Source: Mucidula mucida (lineage: Eukaryota > Basidiomycota > Agaricomycetes > Agaricales > Physalacriaceae). From it: a DNA stretch of 60,685 bases. Under the pieces are notes generated by a model. That model was not told the origin of the DNA. It did not search any database and saw only the letters and a list, made by a program, of their open reading frames with translations. Of this stretch, positions 1 to 12,129 are shown piece by piece; positions within the stretch are counted from its first letter, which is position 1; each line of letters opens with the position of its first letter. The position numbers and the translations under genes were made by a program. The stretch is taken from contig JADNYV010000214.1 of the NCBI GenBank assembly GCA_015501055.1, forward strand, positions 1 through 60,685. The letters are read 5' to 3'.

Positions 1-249
1 GTACAGTAGTTCAATTGAGAGACTTGCTCACATCGCGAGATGTTTGACAGGGTTATATGCACAGTCGTTTGATGTGAGAACAATGACACTTTTGGGCTAC
101 AATTCCGGGATGAGCAATACAGTCGAAGATCAAGGCCAATCAATTCAGTCAGTAGTCGGCAGGTCCAATTCAGCGTGGAGTTGGGCGAGAGTCATTTCCT
201 TGTGCGAGGCGAGCTAGGCAGCGGGTGAGGACAACAACGGTCAAGTCCT
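1..249. other. No gene recognised; 3' flank of Swi5-like gene
   Basis: No convincing reading frame, RNA or repeat is seen in this stretch. It lies just downstream of the minus-strand Swi5-like gene, so it probably holds that gene's 3' untranslated region and terminator. Confidence 0.4.
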
Positions 250-595
250 TTATGATTTTACCTTGCCGATAAGAATCTGCTCCGAACGGAAGTGAGTGTC
301 CGAGAGGCAACTTAATGGCCTTCATACCTGTGTAGCGTCCTTGGCTTCATTGTACTGATGCAAAAGCTTGATGTGCCTCTTCACGATGGCCTCTGCATCC
401 ACGTCTTCGCTATTTGATCGGTAAACGACCCGAAAGGCAGTGCGAGCTGCGGCAGGAAGCCTACCCCAGAGCCTGCTGCAAGCACGCGTCTCCCCTTCCA
501 GAGCAGCGATACGAGCCTCTTGAGCCTATAAAATCATAAGAGGGAAGCAAAAAGGACGAAAGAAGTGGTACTTTGGCAGAAAATGCAGCGTGCAT
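250..595 (-). CDS. swi5: Swi5/Sae3-like DNA recombination mediator
   Basis: Three short exons (595-572, 525-328, 276-250) with GT-AG introns of 46 and 51 nt join in frame to 82 residues, the usual size for fungal Swi5/Sae3. The C-terminal half carries the family hallmark, VKRHIKLLHQYNEAKD, followed by ILIGKV, which matches the conserved Swi5 ending. The N-terminal part (QEARIAALEGE) looks like a short coiled coil. Family knowledge: Swi5 binds Sfr1 (Mei5 with Sae3 in budding yeast) and stimulates Rad51/Dmc1 strand exchange in the nucleus. The start is the first in-frame ATG of the 8-codon exon 1. The gene has no frame break and faces away from the ABC transporter gene. The identification rests on the motif and is strong; expression is not shown. 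Confidence 0.82.
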
Positions 596-783
596 GGTGG
601 TAAGAAGTCAACAGATCGCGTCTTTGTTTACGCGTTGTTTGATTAGACCCTGTTCCGGCGAGTTCGGGACGAGACCTCGATGCTGAAATGCCGAGTGTCG
701 TCATGCTGAACTCTTTGTTGTCCGATTCTCATGCTCCGCTATGGCTATAAAGGCCCGATAACCTGCTCTTTCTTGACTTAGAC
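596..783. promoter_or_regulatory. Shared divergent promoter region, Swi5-like / ABCA
   Basis: This 188-bp gap separates the two divergent start codons. A TATA-like GGCTATAAAGGCCC lies on the plus strand at about 738-751, roughly 35 bp before the ABCA start codon, so if it is used the 5' leader is very short. No other motif is asserted. Confidence 0.4.
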
Positions 784-3700
784 ATGGGGAGTCCTTTTTG
801 GCGCCAGTTCAGCGTCCTCTTCTGGAAGAATTGGATAGTTTTGCTCAAGCATCCGTTCGTGAGTCGTTCTGCGTTGTCATTGAGGTCAAACTGACAGCAA
901 AATCACAGTTGAACGTCTTGCGATGCTTCTTGCTTCCTGTAGGATACGGAATATTTCTTGCTGTTGCTCAGATCTTTCTTTCTAAACCGAACAATGTATG
1001 CATATTATCTCTGTTCCTTCTATGTCTCAGACATTGTTAGAATGGCATCGGGAGTTCCATCCCAATATACGACCTCCGACGGACGTTTGACGCTAGCACG
1101 ATACTCATATGGGCCGATGGAACAGGCGGAGCAACTTCACCATCTCCGCAAGATATTATGACCCGTATCACACGAGACTTTTCATCAACGCAGGTAGCAG
1201 CTGTCCGACAACTAGAGTCTCCCGAAGACATCCCGTCTGCGTGTCCTCAAAACTTCAATCTATTTTCTGAATGCTTCGCCGCGATCGCGTTCAACAGCAT
1301 TTCTGATGTGGGCCAGATCAATTACACAATTCGTGCAGATGCAGGGATTGCACACATAGATGTGGTCAAGCACACGAGTGATTTTGAACTACGAATTCTA
1401 CCTCTACAGTGGGCCATAGACAAGGTTGGATTTTTTTGGGCTCCCATTTGCGTTATGCTCAAACTCGATCAACAGGCTATCATAGAATTGAGAATTGGGG
1501 AAGAGGTTCAGACGCCAATACAATGGCCGTTCACGCAGGTAACCAATGCAGAACAGGATAGAGATATACGGCTTAGTGAGTTTTTTTGCTTCGTTCATTC
1601 TAGTACAAGCCTAACCACGCCTTTCAGGCTACATTCGAGGACTACGGACATTGTTAGTGTTGGCGCTGTTCATTTGTTACGTCGGAATAGCGTACCAGCT
1701 ACCTGGCGCCGTCATGTCGGAGCGCGCTAACCTAGTCACCGCGCACATGAAGAGCATGGGACTTTTGGACTCTGCCAAGGTCGTATCATGGCACGTCAGC
1801 CACTCGCTCATCTACCTCCCCGCGTGGATCATCGTCGCCATCATATGGCATTACCGCATCTTCACCGAAACCAATGTGGGGCTTGTGCTCGTCGTGCACC
1901 TGCTACTAGGGTTTCTCCTCGCTAGTTGGTCCTTTTTCGTCGCAGCGCCCTTCGGGAAGAGCCCTCAGCTGGCCGCAGTTGCGTCGACGTTCTTGTCGAT
2001 CGTTTTTGCTATCATTGCGCTGGCGTTCAGCCGTGCTGGAAATGGAGCTGCGTTTATTTTTACGATTCTTTTCCCTCCCGGCTTCTACATCTTCGCTATC
2101 CGGGCTATTTGCGGTTTCGAAAACCATCTCATACCTACGAACGTGTTGAAGGGTGACCCGGACAATAGCTTGATGCTCCTTCCCTTGATTATCGCTGCTA
2201 TTGTAGGTTTATCCATGTTCCGCGTTTGTGATGGATATTGACGTCTCCCTGTAGATTGATATCTTTCTGTGGCCGTGGCTCGCAGTGCTCTGGGAACGTC
2301 GGTTATACGATGCCCGAAACCCACGCCCCAAGAGACGCTGGTTTTCAAAACGACAGGCGTCAGTCCTTCCGCAGTTGAAAGAAGGCACTGCGATCTCTAT
2401 CAAGAACCTTGGGAAGACCTTTAGGACATCATTTCTCCGACCCAAGAAGAATGTCATCACAGCTGTTGATGATCTCACTCTCGATATACCGAAGTACGGA
2501 ATATTTGTGCTCTTAGGATCCAATGGCGCTGGAAAATCGACAGTTCTATCCATTCTAGGGGGGTTAGCAGGTCGTACTCGCGGCTCAGTGCAGTTTGAGG
2601 GTGGATTAGATCATCCTGAGCCTGGTACATTGGGCATAGTACCCCAGAAGAACGTCCTGTTTCCAGAGTTGACGTGTCTTCAAACTCTTCGAGTGTGGCG
2701 CGCTATCAAGTGGTCGAAGCACTCGCAAGATGACGAAGATCTGGTACAGTTGCTGAAGGACTGTGATCTTGAGAACAAAGTCAACTCAAATGCCGCGACT
2801 CTGTCTGGAGGACAGAAGAGGAAATTGCAGTTGGCTATTGGTTTGGTTGGAGGATCAAAAAGTGGGTGCTCGTATAGTTTCCTTTGCCTTCGTACTAAAT
2901 CATCGCTCTCTCAGTCGTTCTTGTTGATGAGTGTACTTCTGGCGTCGACCCGTTATCTAGGCGCGCTCTTTGGAGAACACTGACGTCTTTCCGCGAAACA
3001 AGAACGATCATTTTTACTACACATGTGAGTCTACGCTATACATAGCTTCGCTTTCAACTCACCAGAAGCAGTTCTTAGATGAAGCCGATCTGCTAGCCGA
3101 TAACATTGCGATTCTTGCAGCACCTGGAAAATTAGTAGCGGAAGGATCTCCGGTCGCGCTGAAACGGGACCTCGGGGAAGGATACACAGTCTCGGCCTCT
3201 CTAGCGTCATCGCGCGCTGAAGAGAAGGGAGACCCGCAAGTCTTTACTGAGCTGCTACACCGCATCAGGGAAATAGCACCACATGCTTCCCTATCGGTTA
3301 CATCAACCTCTCAGGCGTCCTTTCACCTGAGGTCGAAGGACCCGGAACAGGTGGAGCGCGTTTTACAGGTGTGCGACGACGAAGTGAAGAACTCGGTCCT
3401 GCAGTCGTATGATGTCATGGGCACGACGATTGAAGATATTTTCCTTGACCTGATGGCCAAGCACGATCCCAACGAGCGGGAGGCTGGCAAGGTCTCGAAG
3501 GATGGTAGTTCCGCTTCCTCGGTCGATTTACCGGCGCTGCCGCCTTTGGAGCTTTCTGGCGGTCGCCCGATGGCGCCGTGGCAGCAGGCGCTGACGATTT
3601 TCGTTAAGCGGGGACTCGTGGTGCGTCGGAGTTGGTTGACGCCCTTGCTGTCAGTCCTCGTCGCCATTGCTGGATCCACTATTCCGCTTGTATTTTTGAG

Positions 3701-6290
3701 CGGACGACAGCCTTCCTGTGTCCGTCGTTTCTCGAATTCGACGAGCTTTCCATTGTATATGCCGATATCGCCTGCTACATTTGATGTTATTAACGGTACC
3801 GCCCAGGTGCTGAACTATCCGCCAGGCTTGATAGCCACCCTTGGAAACAGCACGTCGCTGATGTCGATTGCGGATGTGGTGGACAATGGCACGTTTGTGG
3901 ATACTATAACGAACTCGTACAGGAGTTTTGAATATGGTGGTATATCTATGGATCTGGATGCGGGATCGTCGTTTATAGCTTGGGAGGCGTCGTCTCCGGG
4001 TTATACAGGCGCTGTCTTGCTGAATTTGGTGGACAACATCTTGTATAACAGTGCGCAGAATAGGTCTGGGCAGGTTGCTCTTCCCGCCGCCATGATCCAG
4101 GCGAACTATGAAGCGTTTCCGCCTGTTGCTGCGGGCACGCTTGTTGCTCTCAAATGGGTCGCGTTTTTCGGAGCTGCGATGGTGAGGTTTTTGTTCTGCT
4201 TGAACGAAGGTGTATAGCTTATGGTATTGTCCAGGCCGTGTATACCGCGTTTTACGCGCTCTACGTCTCTAATGAGCGGCGTTCAGCTGTGCAGGCGATG
4301 CAATTCTCAAACGGTCTCTCCGATCCCATAGGGTTGTGGTTGGGACACTTGGCGTTTGATGCTATATTCTCTATATTCTCTGCGTCGGTCATTATCATCA
4401 TTTTTGCCGCCGTGTCCAATCAGTTCCATGGGTTAGGTCTCTTTGTACGTGATCTTTTCCACAGTGGTGGTTGGTGACCTGATTAGTTACTAGTGGGTCG
4501 TGCTGGTGCTATATGGCTTTGCAGGGACATTGTTCTCGTATTGTGTTTCCTTGATGGTGGCAAGTCCGTTGGCGGCGTTTGCTGCCGCCACGGGGTACCA
4601 GGTCATCATGTTCGTGGTACGTTGTCTACATCGGCTGGCCGTTCGCTTAGAGCTCACATCACGACTTGTAGCTGTACATGGCAGCATACCTTTTGACCTT
4701 GACCTACGCGAAGACCTCCAAAGCCGATTCCATCATCACCATTATCCATTTCACGCTGGCCATCCTGTCACCGGTTGCGAGTGTCGTGAGTCTGGCGAAT
4801 CTACCCCACTAAGTAGTCTTGCTGACACAGACTCTATAGATGCGAGCAGCTTTCGTCTCTGTGAATCTTTTCTCGTTATTGTGTACCGGCACCGAATCCG
4901 TACCAACTTCAGAAACTGGGACCATCATGCGTTATGGAGGCCCGATTGTCTATCTCATCGTTTACTCCTTTGTTTTATTGGGCGTATTGGTATGGGTTGA
5001 TTCGGGCTCGTTCTTGCCTTCCCGGCAGAGCTTGAGCTTCTGGAAACGAAAGTCTCCTGCGGATGTTGCTGCATCTGAAATGCAGGTGCAGGAGAAGTCG
5101 GATGTTGTGGATGAAGCCCGTCGTGCGTCGTCTTCCATGATCTTTTACGCGTGTTGGGCGTGTCAAAGACGTTTGGCAGCAACAATGTTGTCGATGACGT
5201 TACCTTGGGTGTATCGAAGGATACTATGTTCGCACTGCTTGGACCCAATGGAGCTGGGAAGACCACGACGTTCAATATCATCCGTATGTGTCGTCAATCA
5301 TGGCTTCGCTATATCACTTAACTAATAATAGGTGGCGACGTTGCACCCGACAGTGGAGACGTAGTCATTGCCGGAGAATCAGTCATACAACACCCAAGAA
5401 GGCTCGATTCGCGCTCGGAGTCTGCCCACAGTTTACCGCGATCGATGCTCAGCTTACCGTCAGAGAACATCTCGAGATTTATGGCCGTCTCAAAGGTCTC
5501 AGCAATAAAGCTGTGCTTCGCAGTAATGTAGAGTCTTTGCTAGGGGCAACTGCGCTTCTACCGTACGCCGACCGTTTAGCGAGTAAGCTTTCGGGTGGGA
5601 ACCAGAGGAAGTTGTCGCTGGCCATCTCGCTATAGGTGTGTGTATTTCGGGACTAGGATACTCATCGTGCTCAATGTTGAATAGGCAACCTTCGGTCGTT
5701 CTGATTGACGAATTTTCTACGGGTGTGGATGCGAAGATGAAGCGCGAAATGTGGGTGACGCTCAGGAATGTTGCTGGGGGAAAGCTGTCATCATAACGAC
5801 GCGTGAGTAATGTGGCGGGGCTCCTTGGTTGAAGGTTAACGAGGTTCTCAGATTCGATGGAAGAAGCGTCTGCATTGGCGAACAAGGTTGGCATTCTTGC
5901 TAAAAGGCTTTTAGGTGGGTAACATCGTTACTGTCGATGTTCTGACTGAGGATAATCGTACTAGCTGTTGGGACTATTGAATCGCTCTCGTCACGTTATG
6001 CGACATATGAGGTTCACTTTACCTGTCGGACACGGGACGAGTTGACTAAAGCTCAGGTTTTGATGTCGCGAATACCTGGGAGTCGGATGGCTGACGACGT
6101 GGCTACACGGTTTGAGGTTCCGATCGGGGACGACTTTTCGTTGTCGCAGTTGTTCCATACTTTGTGCTCGTCTGGCGACTTTTCGGAGTATACGGTTGAG
6201 AAGGCGACGCTGGAGAGTGTTTTCCTCAAGGTGATTAGGGAGAATAATATTGCTGAGGAGGATCAGGTTCAAGGACGGACATGGACATGA
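784..6290 (+). CDS. ABCA-subfamily full-size ABC transporter (frameshifted in second half)
   Basis: This is a multi-exon gene with TMD1-NBD1-TMD2-NBD2 order. It begins [17 protein letters not shown], the typical ABCA N-terminus; exon 1 is 784-858, exon 2 909-995, and exon 3 starts at 1041. TMD1 helices lie near 1650-2200. NBD1 shows Walker [10 protein letters not shown] (about 2517), signature LSGGQKRK, Walker [13 protein letters not shown] and an H-loop TTH. TMD2 helices span about 3640-5000. NBD2 shows GPNGAGKTT (about 5244), [20 protein letters not shown] and TTH. ABCA proteins move lipids or amphiphiles across membranes; the substrate here is unknown. The protein-homologous frame changes without a possible intron near 5113-5135, 5394-5404 and 5775-5785, and an in-frame TAG sits at the donor near 5634. 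It is therefore either a recent pseudogene or carries assembly indels. The first half reads cleanly. Confidence 0.85.
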
Positions 6291-6412
6291 TTTTTGTATG
6301 CAGATTTTAGTTACTCTCACTCGCCTCTGGCTCGGAGCCTCACTTAGTGTGCTAGGTAGAAAAGAACATTGACTCTATAAACTTGAGTGTGGCGCACATA
6401 AAATGAAACAAC

Positions 6413-6487
6413 GGCCGACTAGCTCAGTTGGTCAGAGCGTCGTGCTAATTTCACTTCTATTGACGCGAGGGTGGGTTCAATGTGGGC
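6413..6487 (+). tRNA. Degenerate tRNA-Ile(AAT)-like gene with intron
   Basis: The 5' half is an excellent tRNA: acceptor GGCCGAC, D arm AGCTCAGTTGGTCAGAGC, anticodon stem TCGTG pairing with CGCGA, and loop CTAAT followed by a short intron of about 12 nt. The 3' half does not fit. After CGCGA the variable region and T arm are shortened around GGGTTCAAT, and no GTCGGCC is present to close the acceptor stem. It lies next to the boundary of the inverted duplication. It is most likely a tRNA pseudogene truncated at that boundary, or it contains small sequence deletions. Confidence 0.55.
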
Positions 6488-6494
6488 TTAGGGA

Positions 6495-8795
6495 GTTGAG
6501 ACACACATTCGAGTCGCGCTCTTGGATGTTTGATACTATACGACTTATCCATCAGCGCGTGTTCTAGGTATTAGCATCACCCTGCCACATCATCCCTGTA
6601 TCATCGACGAAGAAAAATAAAAGCTCTGAGTTTACGTGTCGACGATGCCATGTGCTGAGAGGCGGTCAGGACAAACAAAAACTATAGAATTTGTGTTTAC
6701 ACTCCACGCAATAAGTATTGCTCGTTGAACGAACAACTAATTACACGTTTCCTAGCGATGGTGCCGGCTGTGGGTTTCGAGTGGGCCACACATGATACGA
6801 TTCCACTACTCTGGAGCACCCACAGGAGAATGCGAAGGAGTTTCGGTATGTATAGTCGCCGTCGCGTAGAAGAGCACCCCAGTCCATGAGACATCCTGCA
6901 ATTGAAAAGTGACCAACAGTTCAAATGGCGCCGAGGTCCTACAGGTTATGTGCCTGGTCCCACTAGTCTTCAACCGAGTTTCACGTAGCGAGCACGGCGA
7001 TTCAAGCACTTCACCACCACTGCAAGCACTCCGTTCCTCTACGGGCAGCTACGCCACCTATCACAATGTAGCTGAGCCCGGACTCAAGACAACATCAGAA
7101 GTCGGGGGTTCAGGGTGCTTCTCGTTAGTCAGTGCTTTCTCCCGCGATCTTCTACAGAAAAAAGAAAGATTCAATGTCCGACGCTCAGATGTAGCATGAA
7201 ATCGCACAGACCTTCTCGCAAACCAATTTCGCACATACAAGCTGCTTTCTCCAATCTCTTGAGCGATCTCCTCAGAGGCAGCCTTTTTGGGATATCGATT
7301 CTGGACGAAGCGCTCTTCGAGCAAGGCCTCCCGTTCGCGCCTACGCGAGCCGCGATATTCCTGACTCTGTCTGCGGATGAACCATTGGCGAACCACGGCT
7401 ATCGGCTCTTCCATTTTGCTCGCCAGCTCTTGAAGCTGGCTTGCCGGAGGATCCAAGTTGCCCGTCTGGGCGACGTATTCCTGGAGATATTGCATCTTCT
7501 TCCTCGCCCTGAGACCTATTCGGTACAATTCACTAGTATCAAGCCCAGCCTGTTCCCGAAGCGCCCTTCTTTAGTACGCCTTTATGGTTGTAAACAAAGG
7601 GGGCCCCCCGATTGCATTGAAGGATATGCGCTCACCGCTTTCTGAGCCAACTGACAACGGAGAGATAGGGTACCATGAGTTCTGCCGCCAGGAGTTTTTG
7701 CTGTTCAACAGTCGGAAACAGATCCTGCTGGAACGCCGCTTCCAGTCGCGTCCAGTGCTGCTTCAAGTATGTACGGTTTTCATGAAAGGCTCGGAACTCT
7801 CCAAGCTGTTCTTCCATTCCGGTAGCTTTTATGACTTTTTTCTCCTTGGTGCGTCTATGATTGATGAGCCAAACGCGTCGTGGGTCAGGCTGGGATGAGA
7901 ACCTACCGCCACCAGAACCAAGTGTTCAGTCTCTCATGGCTTTCCCCAAGCTCTTGTGCCATCTTCTCAAGCTCTTCATATGTAGGATAATGGTTTCTGG
8001 CATAGATTGCTTCCAGCGCCTCAGTCACGGCAGAAGATATGCGCGGACGAAGATGTTCTAGAAGTGGATGCGGTTGTATCCCCAGAGCCTGTATCTCCTG
8101 ACGCTCGCGAGTGCGCCTTCAGGTTATGAGACAAATACGGCAGGAACGTTGAAGTGTAACCCACCGGTTTGCAAACCAATCGTACAACCTCTTGTAGGTC
8201 TCGTCAAAAATTTGCGACATTTGCTCGAGCTCGTCGCGGGTAGGGTAACGGTTGTCGTCGTATCTGGCTTTGAGCTCTCTTTTTGCGGCAGCCGAAAAGC
8301 GTCGACAACGGGGGGGATGTGATACTATCTGCTCAGTCGTCTTTATATATCGCCTAACCTTCGCTTCATATCGCCGCCTAGTCCGATTCAAGCGAGTTCT
8401 TCTGACACTGGATTACAAAGGAGCTCACCGCTTAGCAAACCAGGAATATAGTCTATCGTAGCTCTCTCCAAGCTCGCGCGACATCTCTCAACTGTGGGCG
8501 GGTAGGATAACGTTCTTTGCTGTAGTTGGCCTCCAGAACTTGTTTTACATCAGATGGAAGAGGTATTCTCGAGAGTCGGCGGCATAGTCGAGGATATATG
8601 GGAATCACGCGTCGATAGATACCCAGCATGCAAACTTTGATGATGAGCGTTCAGAAGGAAGGATTACGGGCACGTGACACAGTCCATCGCGTCTTGCGCT
8701 TAGACCAATGCATCTGGTGACTCTGGTCGGTGCATTGGTCTGTCCACTGTGGCACTCCCTTTATATTCTTGTCTCTATCCGCTATGGTCGAGTAT
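6495..8795. repeat. Left arm of large inverted duplication
   Basis: This arm is the reverse complement, with divergence, of about 12,130-14,390. Shared landmarks in opposite orientation are the outer end around 6500 (GAGTTGAGACACACATTC), the homeodomain-like gene, a leader containing GTGTCACGTGCCCGTAATC, and an inner end with TAGAGACAAGAAT near 8785. The arms are about 3.3 kb apart and enclose the polyubiquitin and MFS genes. Confidence 0.8.
7061..8629 (-). pseudogene. Multi-homeodomain-like protein, left inverted copy (frame-broken)
   Basis: Five exons (8629-8429, 8377-8165, 8116-7907, 7854-7636, 7579-7061) encode about six homeodomain-like units, recognised by an RYPT/NRYP loop and a C-terminal W-F-x-x-R. 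Most introns interrupt the same Arg codon right after the W-F motif. The invariant homeodomain Asn51 survives only in unit 2 (WFANR); the others have K, R or W. Exon 1 lacks two bases relative to the right copy near 8490, which shifts the frame to a stop, and one base is missing near 7570. The last unit (LEERFVQNRYPK...WFARRS) reads cleanly. It was presumably a nuclear DNA-binding protein or a domesticated homeobox array. The start is chosen by match to the right copy. Confidence 0.7.
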
Positions 8796-10373
<1,578 letters not shown>

Positions 10374-10634
10374 GTCTCCCTTCATGTCATGTTTTAGCCT
10401 AGCATTTCTGTATCATCACTAGCTCTACGCAATCAACACGCATTGTAGTTTTGCAATCAGCATGATGAGCATAGTACCCGTAAACTTTTGGACACGATCT
10501 GGCCGACTTCTTGATTCGATTACCTTTGGATGTGCCACCTCTTGGTTATGTTCCAGTGGGTCGCTCGATTCGACAATTATCGAGTCCGGCGTTTATGGTA
10601 CTGGTTCCAGTCTAGCTTTTTTCCGCTCCGACCC

Positions 10635-11195
10635 GTGAGAAGACAGAGCATCAGGATGAATCTGATGCTCCTTCTGTTCCAGAGTATCCCTCAGTGGGAA
10701 GCTGGCGTTGGTTTCTCTTGGTCTGGCGCTTGAGACGTTTGTGGTAAGTATACCTCTGCTTTGAGGTTTTTCTGTTAAGATTACTCGTAGGTCGCGCCGC
10801 TCGACAACACTATCATAACCATTCATCAACATTGAATAACTCTAGCATTTTTTTCCATCAGCCACTGCTATCCCCACCATGACGACCGTGTTCGACTGTC
10901 TGAACGACGTCGGCTGGTATGGCTCGTCGTACCTCCTCACCATGACCTTTCTGCAACCCCCCTTCGGAAAGATATACGCAAATTTTGACATGAAGATCAT
11001 GTACCTCATTGCACTGCTCATCTTCGAGATCGGGTCCGTCATATGTGCTGCGGCGACGTCGTCTCCATGCTCATCGTGGGACGCGCCATCGCTGGTGTCG
11101 GCGCGTCTGCCATCTTTTCTGGCGGGATGAATATTATCGGCTATTCGGTCATCATAGGTGTACGTCGCGGCCCTATCCAGCATGTTTGGCCTCGC
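10635..11195 (+). pseudogene. MFS multidrug/siderophore-type transporter, truncated
   Basis: Reading across small breaks, the sequence gives the start of a 14-TM-type MFS protein: SVGSWRWFLLV, PLDNTII, IPTMTTVFDCLNDVGWYG, LTMTFLQPPFGKIYANFD, then LIVGRAIAGVGASAIFSGG (MFS motif C region) and YVAALSSMFGLA. A base is missing in the first helix (near 10,723), another near 11,069, and one intron junction lacks a donor GT. The gene stops abruptly at about 11,195, where it runs straight into a homeodomain-gene fragment. Only about the first four or five helices remain, so it is dead. The intact protein would be a plasma-membrane proton antiporter. Confidence 0.75.
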
Positions 11196-11395
11196 AATGG
11201 TTCGTCCGCAGGCACAGTCAGGAATATCGCAAAATCGCGTAGGCGCGAACGGCAGGCCTTACTCCAAGAGCGCTTCGCCCCAAAATCGATATCTCCACCA
11301 AAAATCTGCCTGGCTGGAGGACATTGTTGGCGTAGAGTTATGTCGAAGTGCTTGAATCGCCATGCTCTAGGAAGCTTGATTGTGATAAGGCCCGG
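11196..11395 (+). pseudogene. Fragment of the multi-homeodomain gene (third copy)
   Basis: QWFVRRHSQEYRK followed by RRRERQALLQERF matches the end of unit 5 and start of unit 6 of the two flanking homeodomain genes. The tail near 11,345 (GAAGTGCTTGAATCGCCAT) matches the 3' flank of the right copy near 13,842. The junction with the MFS gene falls at a WF-x-RR codon. This is a rearrangement scar, not a gene. Confidence 0.6.
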
Positions 11396-11550
11396 CGTAT
11401 GACTTTCATCAAGTCGGTAAGACCATTTGAACTGACGTCGACATTGCGTTCACATGATAGTACACCCATACGTCTTGAAAGATCTGATCATTGAAATCGT
11501 TCGAAGCATTCCTGCACCAACCGAAAAGATGACATCGCCATTCGCGCAAC

Positions 11551-11785
11551 TCATCTGAAGGACAGCTGTGGATGCAGAACATATTTCTTCGTAGGCCTTT
11601 CCTCAGAGTTGCGATTACTAGCAAGAACACCTCCAGTTTCCATTCGCCGAGATACGCTAGGGCGAGATTGATACTGAAGTAACTCGCCGTGCGCTGTACA
11701 AGTCTTCCATCTCGCCTTGTTCAGGGCTATCTCGGGTCCACAGCCCAGCAAGGAGCGCAGAGCTTTCCGCCTCTTTGAATATCCT
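11551..11785 (+). pseudogene. K-family kinase-like gene fragment
   Basis: The stretch matches exons 2-3 of the kinase-like family found further right: the intron acceptor, the RDTLG coding portion, then RAISGPQPSKE and RRAFRL. It breaks off on both sides. It shows that the family, or DNA that moved with it, reached the inverted duplication. Confidence 0.5.
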
Positions 11786-12129
11786 TGGGCTTACCTTGCA
11801 GCGGCAACTTGGTGGCAACCCTTTGGATGATCTCTTGCATGCATCCCATCATCTTCTTCTACCTCTTCGGTGAAAGTACGTTGATGTTCCAGGCGCCTTT
11901 CAAATGATAAATAGAACAACGACGGTACTGTGTGGCACATTGCGTTCTGCCTGGATTTCGGAGGGTTCAAACTTCCTAGTGGCCACATGCTGTATTTTTT
12001 GTAGGTGTAGAGGTGTCCAAGAGTCAGCGCCTGGAATGCGCAATAGCTTAGAATGCATAGTAAGGAGCGTTATTCACGTAGTAGAACACGGGACAAAGCA
12101 GATAACACAACGACTGATATAACTCGAAT
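11786..12129. other. No gene recognised
   Basis: Short open stretches occur but none matches a recognisable protein or has a convincing start. It lies between a kinase fragment and the right arm of the inverted duplication. Confidence 0.4.
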
